Shown piece after piece: positions 35,352 through 45,770 of a DNA stretch of 64,000 nt. The stretch lies in NCBI GenBank assembly GCA_963811225.1, contig CAWEQO010000011.1, positions 225,051 to 289,050 of the forward strand, read 5' to 3'. The position numbers and the translations under genes were made by a program. Under the pieces are notes generated by a model, which saw nothing but the letters and a program-made list of their open reading frames with translations, did not search any database and had not been told where the DNA came from. Position 1 is the stretch's first letter; every line of letters starts with the position of its first letter. Origin of the DNA: CAWEQO01 sp963811225 (GTDB lineage Bacteria; Chloroflexota; Anaerolineae; Anaerolineales; Anaerolineaceae).

Positions 35352-35681
35352 CGGAACCTTTCTAAAAGTAATGTTTCAATTCCTTACAGTCCTATAACGA
35401 AGCGGATGCGTAAAAAGTTCCCAGGGGGGCAGAACGATCAACCAATCGGAACTCAATACACAACTTAAGAAATCTTAAAATTCCGCGATATTCGTTCTTC
35501 TAGCAGCTAAAATCGATAAAAAAGAGAAAAGTACGTAGAAATACATACTTGACATTTTCAGTCTAATTACTATAATTAATGTTGCGTTAATAATACATAA
35601 AGTAACGTATAAAAACAGTAATTCAAACGAGGGGTTTATCAAAGGGACGTCCCTATACCACAGCACTGAAGACAATCGAGA
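35352..35681. other. AT-rich gene-free region
   Basis: The base composition drops sharply to AT-rich between about 35380 and 35640. I see no coding sequence with a ribosome-binding site; short open frames here are low-complexity. It probably holds the lipoprotein promoter and a junction with the decayed glycosidase. Confidence 0.4.
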
Positions 35682-36256
35682 TTGCTTTTTTTCAAATGCA
35701 AACAGCGTATGCGAACGGATGCGAGGAACACCGAATGGGCTAAAGCGGTGGACATTCTCGGCTTCATCGCCAGCTGGAAGGACACTATCGTGCTTTCACC
35801 GCGCCTGGAGATGCTGACTCGGATCGCCGAGGAAGAGGATTTCAAACTCATCATTATCTACCAGGGGCTGGACTTCGATCGGAATCAGCTCCCGTCGAGC
35901 CAGGTGGCGGAAGATGCGGTATGAGCTTGGTGGAACGCAAAGGTGGGAATACGCTGCGGAGCGAGCTGTCTGTGGCGCTGGCTTCCTCGCCTGACGCGGT
36001 CGGGTTGATCAGCTGGAATGAGTTCAGCGAGAACACTCACATCGAGCCGAGCCGGAATTACGGGCGAGACTCGCTAGATGTCCTGGCAAATTTCAACAGC
36101 CTGCCCTCGCCCGAAGTGGCTGAATTCGACTCCAGCGAGCCTGCCAAGGCTGTTTTGCGGTCGGGTGTAGGTGAAAAAGCGATGGCCCTCAGCGGGTTAG
36201 TCGCGTTGTTTCTGGTCAGCGTGCTGGCGCTCGTCCGCAGACAGCGCTCGGCCTAG
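35682..36256 (+). pseudogene. Remnant of a GH71/GH99-like secreted glycosidase
   Basis: Two out-of-frame fragments remain. The first (to 35924) contains VDILGFIASWKDTIVLSPRL and KLIIIYQGLDFDRNQ, typical of the barrel middle. The second (from about 35921 to 36256) contains LISWNEFSENTHIEPSRNYG, the conserved C-terminal signature of GH71/GH99-like proteins, followed by a membrane helix (LSGLVALFLVSVLALVRRQ). The upstream part with the signal peptide and an internal piece are missing. It is a decayed cell-surface polysaccharide hydrolase. Confidence 0.65.
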
Positions 36257-36319
36257 GAATCGTTACAAAATTACATGGCATAAAGGGATACACATTTGTT
36301 TGCCCGTAAGGAGGGCAAA

Positions 36320-37063
36320 ATGGATGCGAAGCTGAAATTTTCATTGTTTTCCCTGCTGGCGCTAGTTCTACTCGGCGCGTTCGTATTCAGCCCCATTCAA
36401 TACCATTGGGCCGCTGCTGCCCCATCAGGTCAAAAGCCGCCGCCCTTCGTGCCGCCGGCCCGCCCCCACTACCAACCGCCTTCGGTATTGAAGAGGTTGG
36501 TGGACCACGCGGCTGCGCCGGGGACCCCCTACCAGGATTACACCAGAATCACCGACGAGCACGAGACGATTTCGGTGCAGGCCCCGCTCGACTGGAACGA
36601 CATCTCGACCGGGCGCTGGATCGTGCACGGCAAAGACGTGGGTACGTTTATTAGCGTCTCGCCCGACCTCAACAACTTCGATGCGGGTGGTAATCTCCCC
36701 GGGTTGTTCTTTGGCGTTTCCCGGGACCTGGCCGGCTCCAGTAGGGTAACCAACCCGGCCCGGATGGTCAACCCGGCCATCATGACTCTCCTGTCGAACG
36801 AAAAGGCGAAGCGCAGCGCCCTATGTCGGGACGGCGGCCGGTTCGATTATGCCGATCCGAACTTTCAAGGCATATACGACCTCTACCAGAGCTGCAACGG
36901 CGCTTACCAGGAGCTCGTGCTGGTCAGCATTCCCGCGCACCAGGAACTGGTGGCCGTACTCGTGGTGCGGATCCAAACCCAGGCCGACCTGGTAGCCGCC
37001 GCGCATATCTTCGACACGTTCGAAGTTCTCAACAATCAGCTCGACGATGACCACAACGATTAG
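36320..37063 (+). CDS. Secreted protein of unknown function, partner of the PHP/DNRLRE gene
   Basis: A 247-residue protein with ATG preceded by AAGGAGGG. It has a signal peptide (MDAKLKFSLFSLLALVLLGA), then a Pro-rich linker (QKPPPFVPPARPHYQPP). The body (APLDWNDISTGRWIVHGKDV) resembles serine-protease-independent PDZ-less surface domains only vaguely, so I give no family. Its stop is 9 nt before the large PHP/DNRLRE gene, so the two are probably co-transcribed and exported together. Confidence 0.7.
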   Translation: MDAKLKFSLFSLLALVLLGAFVFSPIQYHWAAAAPSGQKPPPFVPPARPHYQPPSVLKRLVDHAAAPGTPYQDYTRITDEHETISVQAPLDWNDISTGRWIVHGKDVGTFISVSPDLNNFDAGGNLPGLFFGVSRDLAGSSRVTNPARMVNPAIMTLLSNEKAKRSALCRDGGRFDYADPNFQGIYDLYQSCNGAYQELVLVSIPAHQELVAVLVVRIQTQADLVAAAHIFDTFEVLNNQLDDDHND

Positions 37064-37072
37064 GGGGCTGCC

Positions 37073-40000
37073 ATGCTTCACAACAAGGTACGACATTTCT
37101 TTCTGCTTTTCAGCATGATCGTGCTCCTGGTAAACGCCTCACCGGCGCTGACGGGAAACGCCAGCGTCGTCTGGCAGTGGTACAAAACGGATCCGCACGT
37201 TCATTCTTCAGTCAGCGCCGAAGCCTACGTCGATCTGGGCATTATCAGCCAGAGCGCCGAGAACGCCGGGTATGACGGTATCTTCTTGACCGACCACAAC
37301 GGCGCCAGCAGCTTCCAGATCAACAATATGAACGCCAACCATATGGCCTTCAATGACACCTACACGCGCTGGTCGATCGGTAACTACGGGGCGCTCAACT
37401 CTACCGTTAACGCCCTGGCTGCCTCGCCGGTCCGCTCCGGGGCCTATTCGCTGCGCTTAAAGAGCGCCTCCAGTTCTTACGGCAAATCCTTCGTGTGGAC
37501 CAAGCGCGGCCCCAACTTCCGCTCGGGGGACGTCACCATCCACGTATCTATTTATCCGACCCGCATCGATCCAGGCTCGGGCGTTTACGTTTCGGTCGCG
37601 CTTGGCGGCGACCCGACGGTCGTAAAAGACCCTTACGGCTATACCACAAAAGCGGGCGTCATCTCGCCGGGGAAGACGACCGTGCTCGTTTGGCAGCTCG
37701 GCGACGCACGCGGTCCGTCCGGCGACCCGAATGCGCGCGTGCAGATCTATTCCCTCGGCTCTTATCAACTAAATGCCTGGAACGATTTCACGATCGACGT
37801 CAGTAAGGCATTAAACGACATTCCAGCCGCCGATCTGCCGTTGGATTACAACGGGCTGGTGAACTTGAAAATGGCCGCGGCCGGAAACGGCGGCACGGCG
37901 GAAGCCTACTTCGACGCCTACAGCATTGACGACAGCAGCCCGGTGGACCCGGCCAACGAGTATGTGTACCGCACATCGCAGGTGAGCCAGTTCAATACGC
38001 AGGCCTTCACCATCTTCCCGAGCTATGAAATGGGGCAGCAGCGCCATACCCAGCGCTTCAATTTTGGCATCACGGATCCCGCTGATTACCGCTCGTACAC
38101 GAGCGGCAGCGACGGCATCGCGGATACGCATGACAGCGGCTATCCCACCCAAGTAAATCATCCCGGCGTGACGATCACCACCGATGAAGTGATCCAAAAC
38201 AAGGGCATGGGCTCAGACTTTATGGAAGTGCGCGAGCAAACCTGGGCGGACACATGGGATGCGGTGCTGAACCAGGGAGTGATCATCCTGGGGCAGTGGT
38301 CCAGCGACACCCACACCGCCGGCTTCAGCGGCAAACCCGCAACCTACATCTACGCGCCGCTTCACGACTTCGACGCCTTGATCCATTCCATGTATGAAGG
38401 GTTAACGTATTCGGCCCGGGCAGATTTTACCGGGCGCATTCTCTTCAACCTCGATACCGGATCGCAAGAGCCTTATCCGGCTCGCTACCCCGTGTTTGTT
38501 TCCGATGCCTTGAGCAGCGCCGACGTTCATCTCGAGGTGACCGGCGGCCTGCGGTCGGGAGACTCGATCGAGTGGATCCGCGACGCCGCACAAATCGCCA
38601 GCGATTCCACCAAAGGCGCCAGCTATAACTCGCTCAAGAATGTTTCGCTGAGCAGCAGTTTCACCTACGTGCGCGCCCAGGTTCGCCAGAGCAATGGCGA
38701 TTTCCGCGGCATGACTCAGCCAATCGTCTTTAAAGATGTCGCCGGAATGCCGGCCGAGATCAGCTTCCACGTGAACCAGGTCACAACGCTCGATAACCGC
38801 TGGTACAACGTGGTATTCACGAAGGGGATCACTGACGCCAGCTGGAATGACGCCAAGCAAATCTTGTGGGCGCAGCTGGAAAATCCGGCCGGTGCGCTGG
38901 TCGAAATGCAAATCGGCTCGCCGAGCAAACCAGCGTCGATCATGGTGGACAACGCCATCGTGAACGACGTTGGTTCGCAGTCCACCTACGACCAGGCAAG
39001 TGGAGCGGCCTGGTACTATGACATTAACGCCCAGAAGGTGCGCTTAAAGGTTGTGCAGGGGTCGGGCATCTCCAGTGTCCTGGTCGAGTTTTCCGCCAAG
39101 AGCGATACCCTGCCGCCTTCGGTTCCTACCGGTCTGACTGTCGTCCCCTTGGGGATGCGGCAGGCGGACCTGTCCTGGACGGCCTCGACCGACAACACCG
39201 GCGTGCAGGGGTATACCATTTACCGCGACGGGGTAGAACTGGCGGTCGTGAACGGCGGCGCAACCACCTATTCGGACACTACCACTGCCGCCAGCGCCAG
39301 CTATACCTACACGATTGACGCCTTCGATCCTTACGGCAACCACTCGGCTCCATCAGACCCGGTGTCGGTCATCATGCCTGCCGAAAGCGTGCTCACCTTT
39401 ACCGTAGCGGCCGACACATATGTCAACTCAGCTTCACCGACGCGAAACTACGGCACGTCCTCCGCTTTGCGCGCGGACGTCTCTCCGGACGTGCACGCTT
39501 ACCTGCTCTTCAATCTCAACGGCGTGAGTGGGCTGCAGGTGCAGAGCGCCGTGCTTAACTTGTATTCCAACAGCAGCTCCAGCTTCGGCCTGAAGGCCTA
39601 CGCAGAATCCGATACGAGCTGGGGTGAACGCACGATGACTTATGAAAATGCACCGGCGACGGGAGAAGCCCTCGGCGTGTCCGGAGCGATCAGCGCCGGG
39701 GCGTGGGCCTCGCTGGACGTCACGCCCGTCGTCCAATCCGATGGGCCGCTCAGCCTGGCGATCTTCACCGACAGCAACACCGCCTTGAGCTTTGCCAGCC
39801 GGGAAAGTGGGACTAATGCCGCTACCCTGACGGTGACCTTAACCATGGCCGGCCCGGCGACTGTCACCCCGGCTGTGACGGAAACCGCTGCGCCGACCAG
39901 CACCGCCACACCGACCACTGGGCCCAGCCCTACTCCGACCAGCACCGCCACACCGACTACTGATCCCTCGCCGCTGCCGACGGACACGCCTACCTCAACA

Positions 40001-40501
40001 CCGCTGCCGACGGATGCGCCCACCCCAACGCCGCTGCCCGCCACACTCATCTTGACGCCCGCGGCCGACGCGTACACCAATGCGTCCAACCCGAATTCCA
40101 ATTACGGTTCGTCCACTTCTTTCCGGCTGGACAGCTCGCCGCTGCAGGTCGGCTACGTGCGGTTCGACGTGCCGGACCTGGGCGGTCAGCAGATTGTCGG
40201 CGCGCAGCTGTTATTCTACGCCAACAGCGGGTCAGCCAGCGGGTATGAGCTGATGCAGCTGGCCGACACGAACTGGGATGAGAGCTCCATCACGTACAAT
40301 ACCGCGCCAGCCGCCGGCGGATTACTCGGCGCTGCGAGCCCGTTCAGCTCGGGGTTCTGGGTGACCATCGACGTGACCAGCTACGTCACCGGCGCGGGTC
40401 CCCTCGGCTTCGTACTGAACCCGATCTCGTCCACCGCGATCAATCTTTCCAGCAAGGAAGGAGCCAACCCGCCTGAACTCACGCTGCAACTAGGGCCGTA
40501 A
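37073..40501 (+). CDS. Large secreted PHP-like protein with FN3 and two DNRLRE domains
   Basis: A 1142-residue exported protein. After a signal peptide comes a PHP-like N-terminus (DPHVHSSVSAEAYVDLG, then GIFLTDHNG) with the metal-binding HxH and DH motifs. The region up to about 680 holds beta-sandwich sequence and a second His-rich metal motif region (DTHDSGYPTQVNHPG). An FN3 domain lies at about 685-775, and two DNRLRE domains (about 785-930 and 995-1140) are joined by a Thr/Pro linker. DNRLRE domains are found in carbohydrate-active surface proteins. It may be a surface phosphoesterase or glycan-binding enzyme. Confidence 0.75.
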   Translation: MLHNKVRHFFLLFSMIVLLVNASPALTGNASVVWQWYKTDPHVHSSVSAEAYVDLGIISQSAENAGYDGIFLTDHNGASSFQINNMNANHMAFNDTYTRWSIGNYGALNSTVNALAASPVRSGAYSLRLKSASSSYGKSFVWTKRGPNFRSGDVTIHVSIYPTRIDPGSGVYVSVALGGDPTVVKDPYGYTTKAGVISPGKTTVLVWQLGDARGPSGDPNARVQIYSLGSYQLNAWNDFTIDVSKALNDIPAADLPLDYNGLVNLKMAAAGNGGTAEAYFDAYSIDDSSPVDPANEYVYRTSQVSQFNTQAFTIFPSYEMGQQRHTQRFNFGITDPADYRSYTSGSDGIADTHDSGYPTQVNHPGVTITTDEVIQNKGMGSDFMEVREQTWADTWDAVLNQGVIILGQWSSDTHTAGFSGKPATYIYAPLHDFDALIHSMYEGLTYSARADFTGRILFNLDTGSQEPYPARYPVFVSDALSSADVHLEVTGGLRSGDSIEWIRDAAQIASDSTKGASYNSLKNVSLSSSFTYVRAQVRQSNGDFRGMTQPIVFKDVAGMPAEISFHVNQVTTLDNRWYNVVFTKGITDASWNDAKQILWAQLENPAGALVEMQIGSPSKPASIMVDNAIVNDVGSQSTYDQASGAAWYYDINAQKVRLKVVQGSGISSVLVEFSAKSDTLPPSVPTGLTVVPLGMRQADLSWTASTDNTGVQGYTIYRDGVELAVVNGGATTYSDTTTAASASYTYTIDAFDPYGNHSAPSDPVSVIMPAESVLTFTVAADTYVNSASPTRNYGTSSALRADVSPDVHAYLLFNLNGVSGLQVQSAVLNLYSNSSSSFGLKAYAESDTSWGERTMTYENAPATGEALGVSGAISAGAWASLDVTPVVQSDGPLSLAIFTDSNTALSFASRESGTNAATLTVTLTMAGPATVTPAVTETAAPTSTATPTTGPSPTPTSTATPTTDPSPLPTDTPTSTPLPTDAPTPTPLPATLILTPAADAYTNASNPNSNYGSSTSFRLDSSPLQVGYVRFDVPDLGGQQIVGAQLLFYANSGSASGYELMQLADTNWDESSITYNTAPAAGGLLGAASPFSSGFWVTIDVTSYVTGAGPLGFVLNPISSTAINLSSKEGANPPELTLQLGP

Positions 40502-40764
40502 AACCGTAGAAGCCGCTCGCTTGGATGAAGAGCCGCCTGGCTGTTTGGGATTACTCGATTCGCGAGCGTTTCCAGATAAGCAGGCTGGTGGTTTCCCGCC
40601 CTTCAGTATAAGTGCCTTTGCTGGTATGTTTGTGCACCTGCTGCTTGAATAGCTGTACGGGCATCTCCTTCATCTTTGGCCTTGGAGCGCCTCACGGCTT
40701 TGTCCGCTTTACCCGGATTTTGGTGATATTAAGGAAAGACTTACCCAGGAATACAAAACTCACC
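40502..40764. other. Intergenic region, nothing recognised
   Basis: This stretch separates the secreted protein from the tRNA promoter. A 67-codon open frame at 40612-40815 has no ribosome-binding site and runs into the tRNA, so I do not call it. Confidence 0.4.
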
Positions 40765-40793
40765 TTGACGGTTGGGGGGAGATGGGTTACAAT
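40765..40793 (+). promoter_or_regulatory. Promoter of the initiator tRNA
   Basis: TTGACG (40765-40770), 17 nt, TACAAT (40788-40793), ending 12 nt before the mature tRNA. Spacing and boxes fit a sigma-70-type promoter. Confidence 0.7.
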
Positions 40794-40805
40794 TCTTTTT
40801 GTCGA

Positions 40806-41093
<288 letters not shown>

Positions 41094-41096
41094 GCT

Positions 41097-41695
41097 TGAA
41101 AGAACCGTGGTTCTTAGGGCTGCGGTTTTTTTGCCACGCCTGGAGGTTCGCGTTTACGTAGAATCACTTTGAGGTAGTTCTGCCGAGCGACCACAGCACC
41201 CTCCCCGGTTGATCGTGCGCCCGCAGTGGGGCCATATGCCCTTGGTGTGATACAGTTTGCCCTTGATGTGTCGGACGGTCGGGTCCTGCATTCGCACGAT
41301 CTGGTTGCAGCGCACGTAGAAGGCCTCGCACTCCTCCAGCTTGCGCCGCGAGCGGTGGAGGTAGTGCGCCCAGCGCGCCAGGTCCAGCCGCTCGCCAGCG
41401 CTGCCGAGCATGGCTCTTTTTGGAGCCAAAACAGTACCAGCGCCTGTCGGTGCGATTAACGCCCAGGCTGGCCGACTTCTACGTGCAGCGCCACATCACC
41501 CAGCGAGACCGTACCGGGCTGGTTTGCCCAGATCCCTCTCGACCGGGGCGTACAGGTCGATTTGGGCTAAAAGGTATGCAAAGTCCTTCACGGCTCCCTC
41601 CGATGTGGAGAAGCGGAGAAAGGATTTAAACTGTTTCTCCATTTCTCCGCTTCTCCGGTTGCTACAGGTCGGGCTCGTCCACATAAGTGAACCTC
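41097..41695. other. Gene-free or decayed region
   Basis: Open frames exist on both strands (for example a 91-codon one on the minus strand ending at 41154) but none has a ribosome-binding site or a family I recognise. An inverted repeat GGAGAAGCGGAGAAA / TTTCTCCGCTTCTCC lies at about 41606-41657. It may be the remains of the material that duplicated the tRNA end. Confidence 0.4.
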
Positions 41696-41733
41696 AGTCA
41701 ACAACCGCCAGCTAAAGCTGGCGGTTGTTGACT
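41696..41733. terminator. 18-bp palindromic hairpin
   Basis: AGTCAACAACCGCCAGCT (41696-41713) and its exact complement (41716-41733) are separated by AA. It ends the tRNA-side region before the oxidase promoter. Confidence 0.7.
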
Positions 41734-41803
41734 CTTCATGATGCCTAAACCCACCCCAAATATAATAAATATTGTAAGAAATAGGCTAATTTGTAAACAA
41801 TTA

Positions 41804-41833
41804 TTGACACTTTTTTTTAATATGTTTTATAAT
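41804..41833 (+). promoter_or_regulatory. Promoter of the cbb3-type oxidase operon
   Basis: Consensus TTGACA (41804-41809), 18 nt containing TTTTTTTT, and consensus TATAAT (41828-41833) in an AT-rich island. A 5' leader of about 170 nt follows before ccoN. I see no clear FNR box (TTGAT-N4-ATCAA). Confidence 0.75.
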
Positions 41834-42013
41834 TAAATTAGGAATGAAGGGGGGTAAAACTTCATCCTGTTTATCGAATACTTCGCATCCCTGCCCCTCT
41901 TGGAAAAGAGCGGTGACAGGTAATTAAAGCGGTTGCAACCTTTATCCTTAAATTGACCCAGAAATTTTCTAACTGAATACTTGCTAACGTTAAGGCTAAC
42001 AAGGAGGGTTTAT

Positions 42014-43469
42014 ATGGCCGAAACTTATTCACGCAAGTGGTACGACTGGTTCAAAACGGACTACAGCGCAAGCTTGCTTTTTCTCGTCTCGGCAGCTGCC
42101 TGGCTCGTGATCGGAGTCAGTTTTGGATTAATCCTGGCGCTGGAATTTGTCTTTCCAGATTTGTTCCGAGGAACTCCATTCCTTGTGTTTGGAAGGTTGC
42201 GCCAGGCACATACCAATACGGTCATGTTCGCATTCTTGTCGACCGGCATGATCGGGATGTGGTATTACATCGTACCGAAGTTGACCGGACGACGTCTGTG
42301 GAGCGAGCCGCTCGGGAAATCTGGCAGCCATACTGTGGAACATCGCAATCGGCTGGGGGATTTTCCAGTTGCTCAATGGGATCACGCAGAGCCGGGAATA
42401 CGCCGAAATGGTGTGGGGGGTCGACATCGCTGCAATGATTGTCTTTATCCTCAATCTCGTCATCTTATACAAGACCATCATGGCCAGGGTAGAGCCGAAG
42501 TTGTACGTTTCCCTCTGGTATATCACCGGTACGCTGATATGGATGCCGATGCTGTATTTCATCGGCAATGTAATGTGGAATCCACCGACAGGGGCATTAA
42601 CCGGGATTAACGACGCCATCTTCAACTGGTTTTATGGGCACAACGTTTTAGGGTTGTGGTTTACGACCGGTTTCCTGGCGCTGATCTACTATATCGTGCC
42701 GAGGGAGACCAGAACGCCGCTTTACAGCCACGTGCTTTCACTGATTGCATTTTGGGGAATCGCCTTGTTCTACACCGGCGTCGGTGGTCACCACCTGGAA
42801 TGGGCGCCGATCCCTTACTGGTTGAAGACCATCGCTGTCGCAGAGAGCATCGGCATGATCTTAGTGATCGTCGCGTTTATGATGAACATCTGGCTGACAA
42901 TGCGCGGTAACTGGAATCGGTTCGTCACCAGCATCCCGTTGCGCTTTACCATCCTGGGCTGGGCGGCTTACATCCTGGTATCCTATCAGGGTTCTCACCA
43001 GGCGCTGCGCAGCATTAACCTGATCACCCACTTCACGCAGTATGTGCCTGGACATGCCCATTTGTCGCTTTTGTTCTTTGGCGCATCGGTCGTGATTGGC
43101 GGCACCTATTATATTCTGCCGCGCATCTTGAATGCCGAAATCTTCAGCCGGCGTCTTGCGAATATCCAGTTTGCCTTGTATGTCACCGGTTTCACCTTCT
43201 TCTTCGGCGGGTTCCTAGAAGTGGGGCTTATTCAGGGTAGTTCCTGGCTGCATGCAGGCTTGCCGGTTTGGACAGTGCTGCCTGCATTGAGACCATTTAT
43301 GGCATTACGGGCGGCTGGAGGCGTACTGTTGGTAATCAGCTTCTACATCTTTTCTTACAATGTTTTCGCCACACTCATCGCTCGCCGCCGGCCGGTGCTG
43401 CCACAGGTTCCCGTAGAACCCATTCGCACACCACCCAGTCCACAAACGGCGCCGAGTGGAACAGATTAG
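42014..43469 (+). CDS. ccoN: cbb3-type cytochrome c oxidase subunit I, one frameshift
   Basis: Starts at the ATG after AAGGAGGG. The haem-copper oxidase core is clear: QAHTNTVMFAFLSTG with a haem His, FYGHNVLGLWFT, TGVGGHHLEW with the copper-ligand histidines, and THFTQYVPGHAHL with the last haem ligands. The frame breaks near 42320: the T in GGGAAATCTGG is one base too many, and removing it gives LGKLAAILWNIAIGWGIFQLL in one frame. The corrected protein would be about 484 residues, normal for CcoN. The subunit reduces oxygen at the haem-copper centre in the membrane. The rest of the operon is intact, so an assembly error is likely. Confidence 0.85.
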
Positions 43470-43481
43470 GGAGGATGCACG

Positions 43482-45479
43482 ATGAAAATGACTTTTGCGG
43501 TAACGGTTGGCGGCGCGATAATCGTCTTCCTGGCTGTTGTTCTGGCAGTGGTCTTCATCCCCGGCTGGGTTTGGAACCCACCGCAAACCTACATCGCGCA
43601 CCCATACACGCCAGAGGAAGAACAGGGCAGGATCCTCTTTTATTCCAATGGATGCAACTACTGCCACACGCAGTACGTTCGTTACTATGACACGGGCCTT
43701 GGGCCTGTTTCAGAAGGCGGCAACTATATTTATGACAATCCAATGATTCTGGGTTCTGAACGCACCGGCCCAGATCTGTCCTATATTGGACGCAAACGAG
43801 ACGAGGCATGGGAAATCGAGCACTGGAAGGACCCACGCGAGGTCTCCCCGCTCTCGATCATGCCGAGCTTTGCATTCTTGTCGGATCAAGAACTGCAGTC
43901 CCTGGCTGCCTACATCAATAATCTCGGTGATCGAACGGCAGCTGCCTGGATGATCCTGCCGCCCATCGATTATGCAAATATACAGGATCCGATCGAGAGT
44001 CCAAATATCACGTTGACCCAGGGAGATCAAGGCTGGGAAACCTGGAATGCGGCCGGCCTGCAAGATGGTAAGGTCACGTATATCACGCACTGCCAGACTT
44101 GCCACGGCGACGCGGGTAACGGGCTGGGCACCTACGGCGGCACCAAGGTGGTCACTCCGGCCAACTATAAAGTCGAGCCGTTCAAAAGCATGACCGATGC
44201 GCAGTGGTTCTGGCATGTATCGGAAGGCGTACAGGGGACGGTCATGCCGCCATGGAAGGAAAGCCTGACTGAGACCGAGCGCTGGAATGCGATTCGCTAT
44301 ATCCAGCAAATCTTTTCAAACCCAGTGGAACGCGACCCAGCCGAGGGAGACCCGCCCTCTAACTACGCCAGCACCACCAACCCTGTTCCACTATCCATAG
44401 AAGCGCTTGACGCCGGTAAACATATCTTCGTTCGCGAATGCTGGGTCTGTCATGGCGATGCTGGGACGGGGAAAGGCGTCTATCGGGCTGGCCTGCGGCC
44501 GGAGCCGCCAGATTTCAGCGACCTTGCTAACTATGCGCAAGACACCCCCCTCGATTACTACTGGCGCATCAGCGAGGGCTTGCCGTGGAGCGCTATGCCC
44601 GTATGGAAGGAACGCTATTCGGATGTTGACCGCTGGAACCTGGTGCATTACATCATGGTGAACTTCACACAAACCGAAGCAAGGCCAACGAATGCGCCTG
44701 CCATGGCCTATCCTGGAATTTACCTGGAACAGCAAATACCGGAAACCAAGACGCTCACCGAAATCTTCGAAGATGGTTTAGAGCATCCACAGCCGGTGTC
44801 ACCCTCCTGGGAAAATGGGCGGGCAATGTACTTGCAAATGTGCGCTCACTGCCATGGCCTGACCGGTATTGGAGATGGGTGGGACGGCGCCTATCTGGAT
44901 GTGGCGCCGGCCAATTTCACGATTGAAGAGGTGCGCGGCCTCTCAGACGGCGGCTGGTTTGCACGGGTCAGTTTTGGTTTGCAAAATTCCGCCATGCCTG
45001 CCTGGGGTGAGTGGATGCCGGCGGAACGGCGCTGGGATGTGATCAAGTATCTGGAAGATTCGGTCGTAGCGAATATAAATGCCAGTAATGCGAACCCACA
45101 AAATGTTCCCGTGTTGGCTAGCGTGAACAATGGAGAAGTGGCTGCAGATTTCGTCACCTTGAGCCGGCAGAATTGGCTGGATGAAGGCCACACGATTTCA
45201 ACGGATCATGGTGGGCAGCTGTACCAGCAGTACTGCACCGAATGCCACGGAGCAGATTACAAGGGGAAAGGGCCGGGGACCATTCAGTATGGCATTCCGG
45301 CTCCTACGGCGCTGCCAGCAGATCTGAGCGAGCCTTACATCTACTGGCGCATCTGGGAAGGTGTTCCGAAAACAATGATGTACCCATTCAGCGCGGTCCT
45401 GTCTCCAGGTGATATCTGGGATCTGACCACCTATTTGGAAACACAGGGAATTGGGCCGGCGCCCAGTGGTGGCTCGTAG
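43482..45479 (+). CDS. Five-haem CcoO/CcoP-like fused cytochrome c subunit
   Basis: A 665-residue protein with one N-terminal membrane helix (residues 5-30). Five CxxCH haem c sites are visible: CNYCH at 58, CQTCH at 204, CWVCH at 320, CAHCH at 454 and CTECH at 585. The first domain is CcoO-like (YCHTQYVR, then GSERTGPDLSYIGRKRDEAW). The other four resemble class I cytochrome c domains like those of CcoP. It feeds electrons to CcoN. Such a fusion of mono-haem CcoO with a tetrahaem chain is unusual; standard CcoO has one haem and CcoP two. It starts 12 nt after ccoN. Confidence 0.85.
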   Translation: MKMTFAVTVGGAIIVFLAVVLAVVFIPGWVWNPPQTYIAHPYTPEEEQGRILFYSNGCNYCHTQYVRYYDTGLGPVSEGGNYIYDNPMILGSERTGPDLSYIGRKRDEAWEIEHWKDPREVSPLSIMPSFAFLSDQELQSLAAYINNLGDRTAAAWMILPPIDYANIQDPIESPNITLTQGDQGWETWNAAGLQDGKVTYITHCQTCHGDAGNGLGTYGGTKVVTPANYKVEPFKSMTDAQWFWHVSEGVQGTVMPPWKESLTETERWNAIRYIQQIFSNPVERDPAEGDPPSNYASTTNPVPLSIEALDAGKHIFVRECWVCHGDAGTGKGVYRAGLRPEPPDFSDLANYAQDTPLDYYWRISEGLPWSAMPVWKERYSDVDRWNLVHYIMVNFTQTEARPTNAPAMAYPGIYLEQQIPETKTLTEIFEDGLEHPQPVSPSWENGRAMYLQMCAHCHGLTGIGDGWDGAYLDVAPANFTIEEVRGLSDGGWFARVSFGLQNSAMPAWGEWMPAERRWDVIKYLEDSVVANINASNANPQNVPVLASVNNGEVAADFVTLSRQNWLDEGHTISTDHGGQLYQQYCTECHGADYKGKGPGTIQYGIPAPTALPADLSEPYIYWRIWEGVPKTMMYPFSAVLSPGDIWDLTTYLETQGIGPAPSGGS

Positions 45480-45557
45480 CGACTTCTAGGCGCTGGCGGT
45501 AGGATGAACCTTTCGGCTCGTAGAGCTGAATGCATCAGGTACGAGAGGAGGTAGTTG

Positions 45558-45770
45558 ATGCCTATTGGGATTGTATTCTTCATCGTTTGGTCTCTGTTTA
45601 TGATACTGGTTGGAGTCCTTTTCTTCTTATGGGGAAAACACACCGGCCAGTTCAAGGAGATTGAAAAGACCAAGTACCAAATTTTTGAGGAGAAAGAGCT
45701 GGAAGAATGGCCTAATCGCAAGAAAAAAAAGGCGGATTCATCAGCCGGTAACAAAGGAGGAAAGGCATGA
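45558..45770 (+). CDS. ccoS: CcoS-like cbb3 oxidase assembly protein
   Basis: A 70-residue protein, ATG preceded by GAGGAGG. It has one N-terminal membrane helix (VFFIVWSLFMILVGVLFFLW), then GQFKEIEKTKYQIFEEKE, close to the pattern of CcoS (helix, then charged GQFDDLE-like stretch). CcoS is needed for cofactor insertion into cbb3 oxidases. The stop overlaps the next start as ATGA. Confidence 0.75.
   Translation: MPIGIVFFIVWSLFMILVGVLFFLWGKHTGQFKEIEKTKYQIFEEKELEEWPNRKKKKADSSAGNKGGKA

Noticed and set aside
35475..35675. 66-codon hydrophobic minus-strand frame
   Set aside because: Arises from an AT-rich, low-complexity stretch without a ribosome-binding site.
41154..41429. 91-codon minus-strand frame
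   Set aside because: No ribosome-binding site, no family and scattered open frames on both strands; likely decayed DNA.
42310..42330. Programmed frameshift in ccoN
   Set aside because: No A AAA AAG-type slippery heptamer or downstream pseudoknot; the site looks like a one-base insertion.
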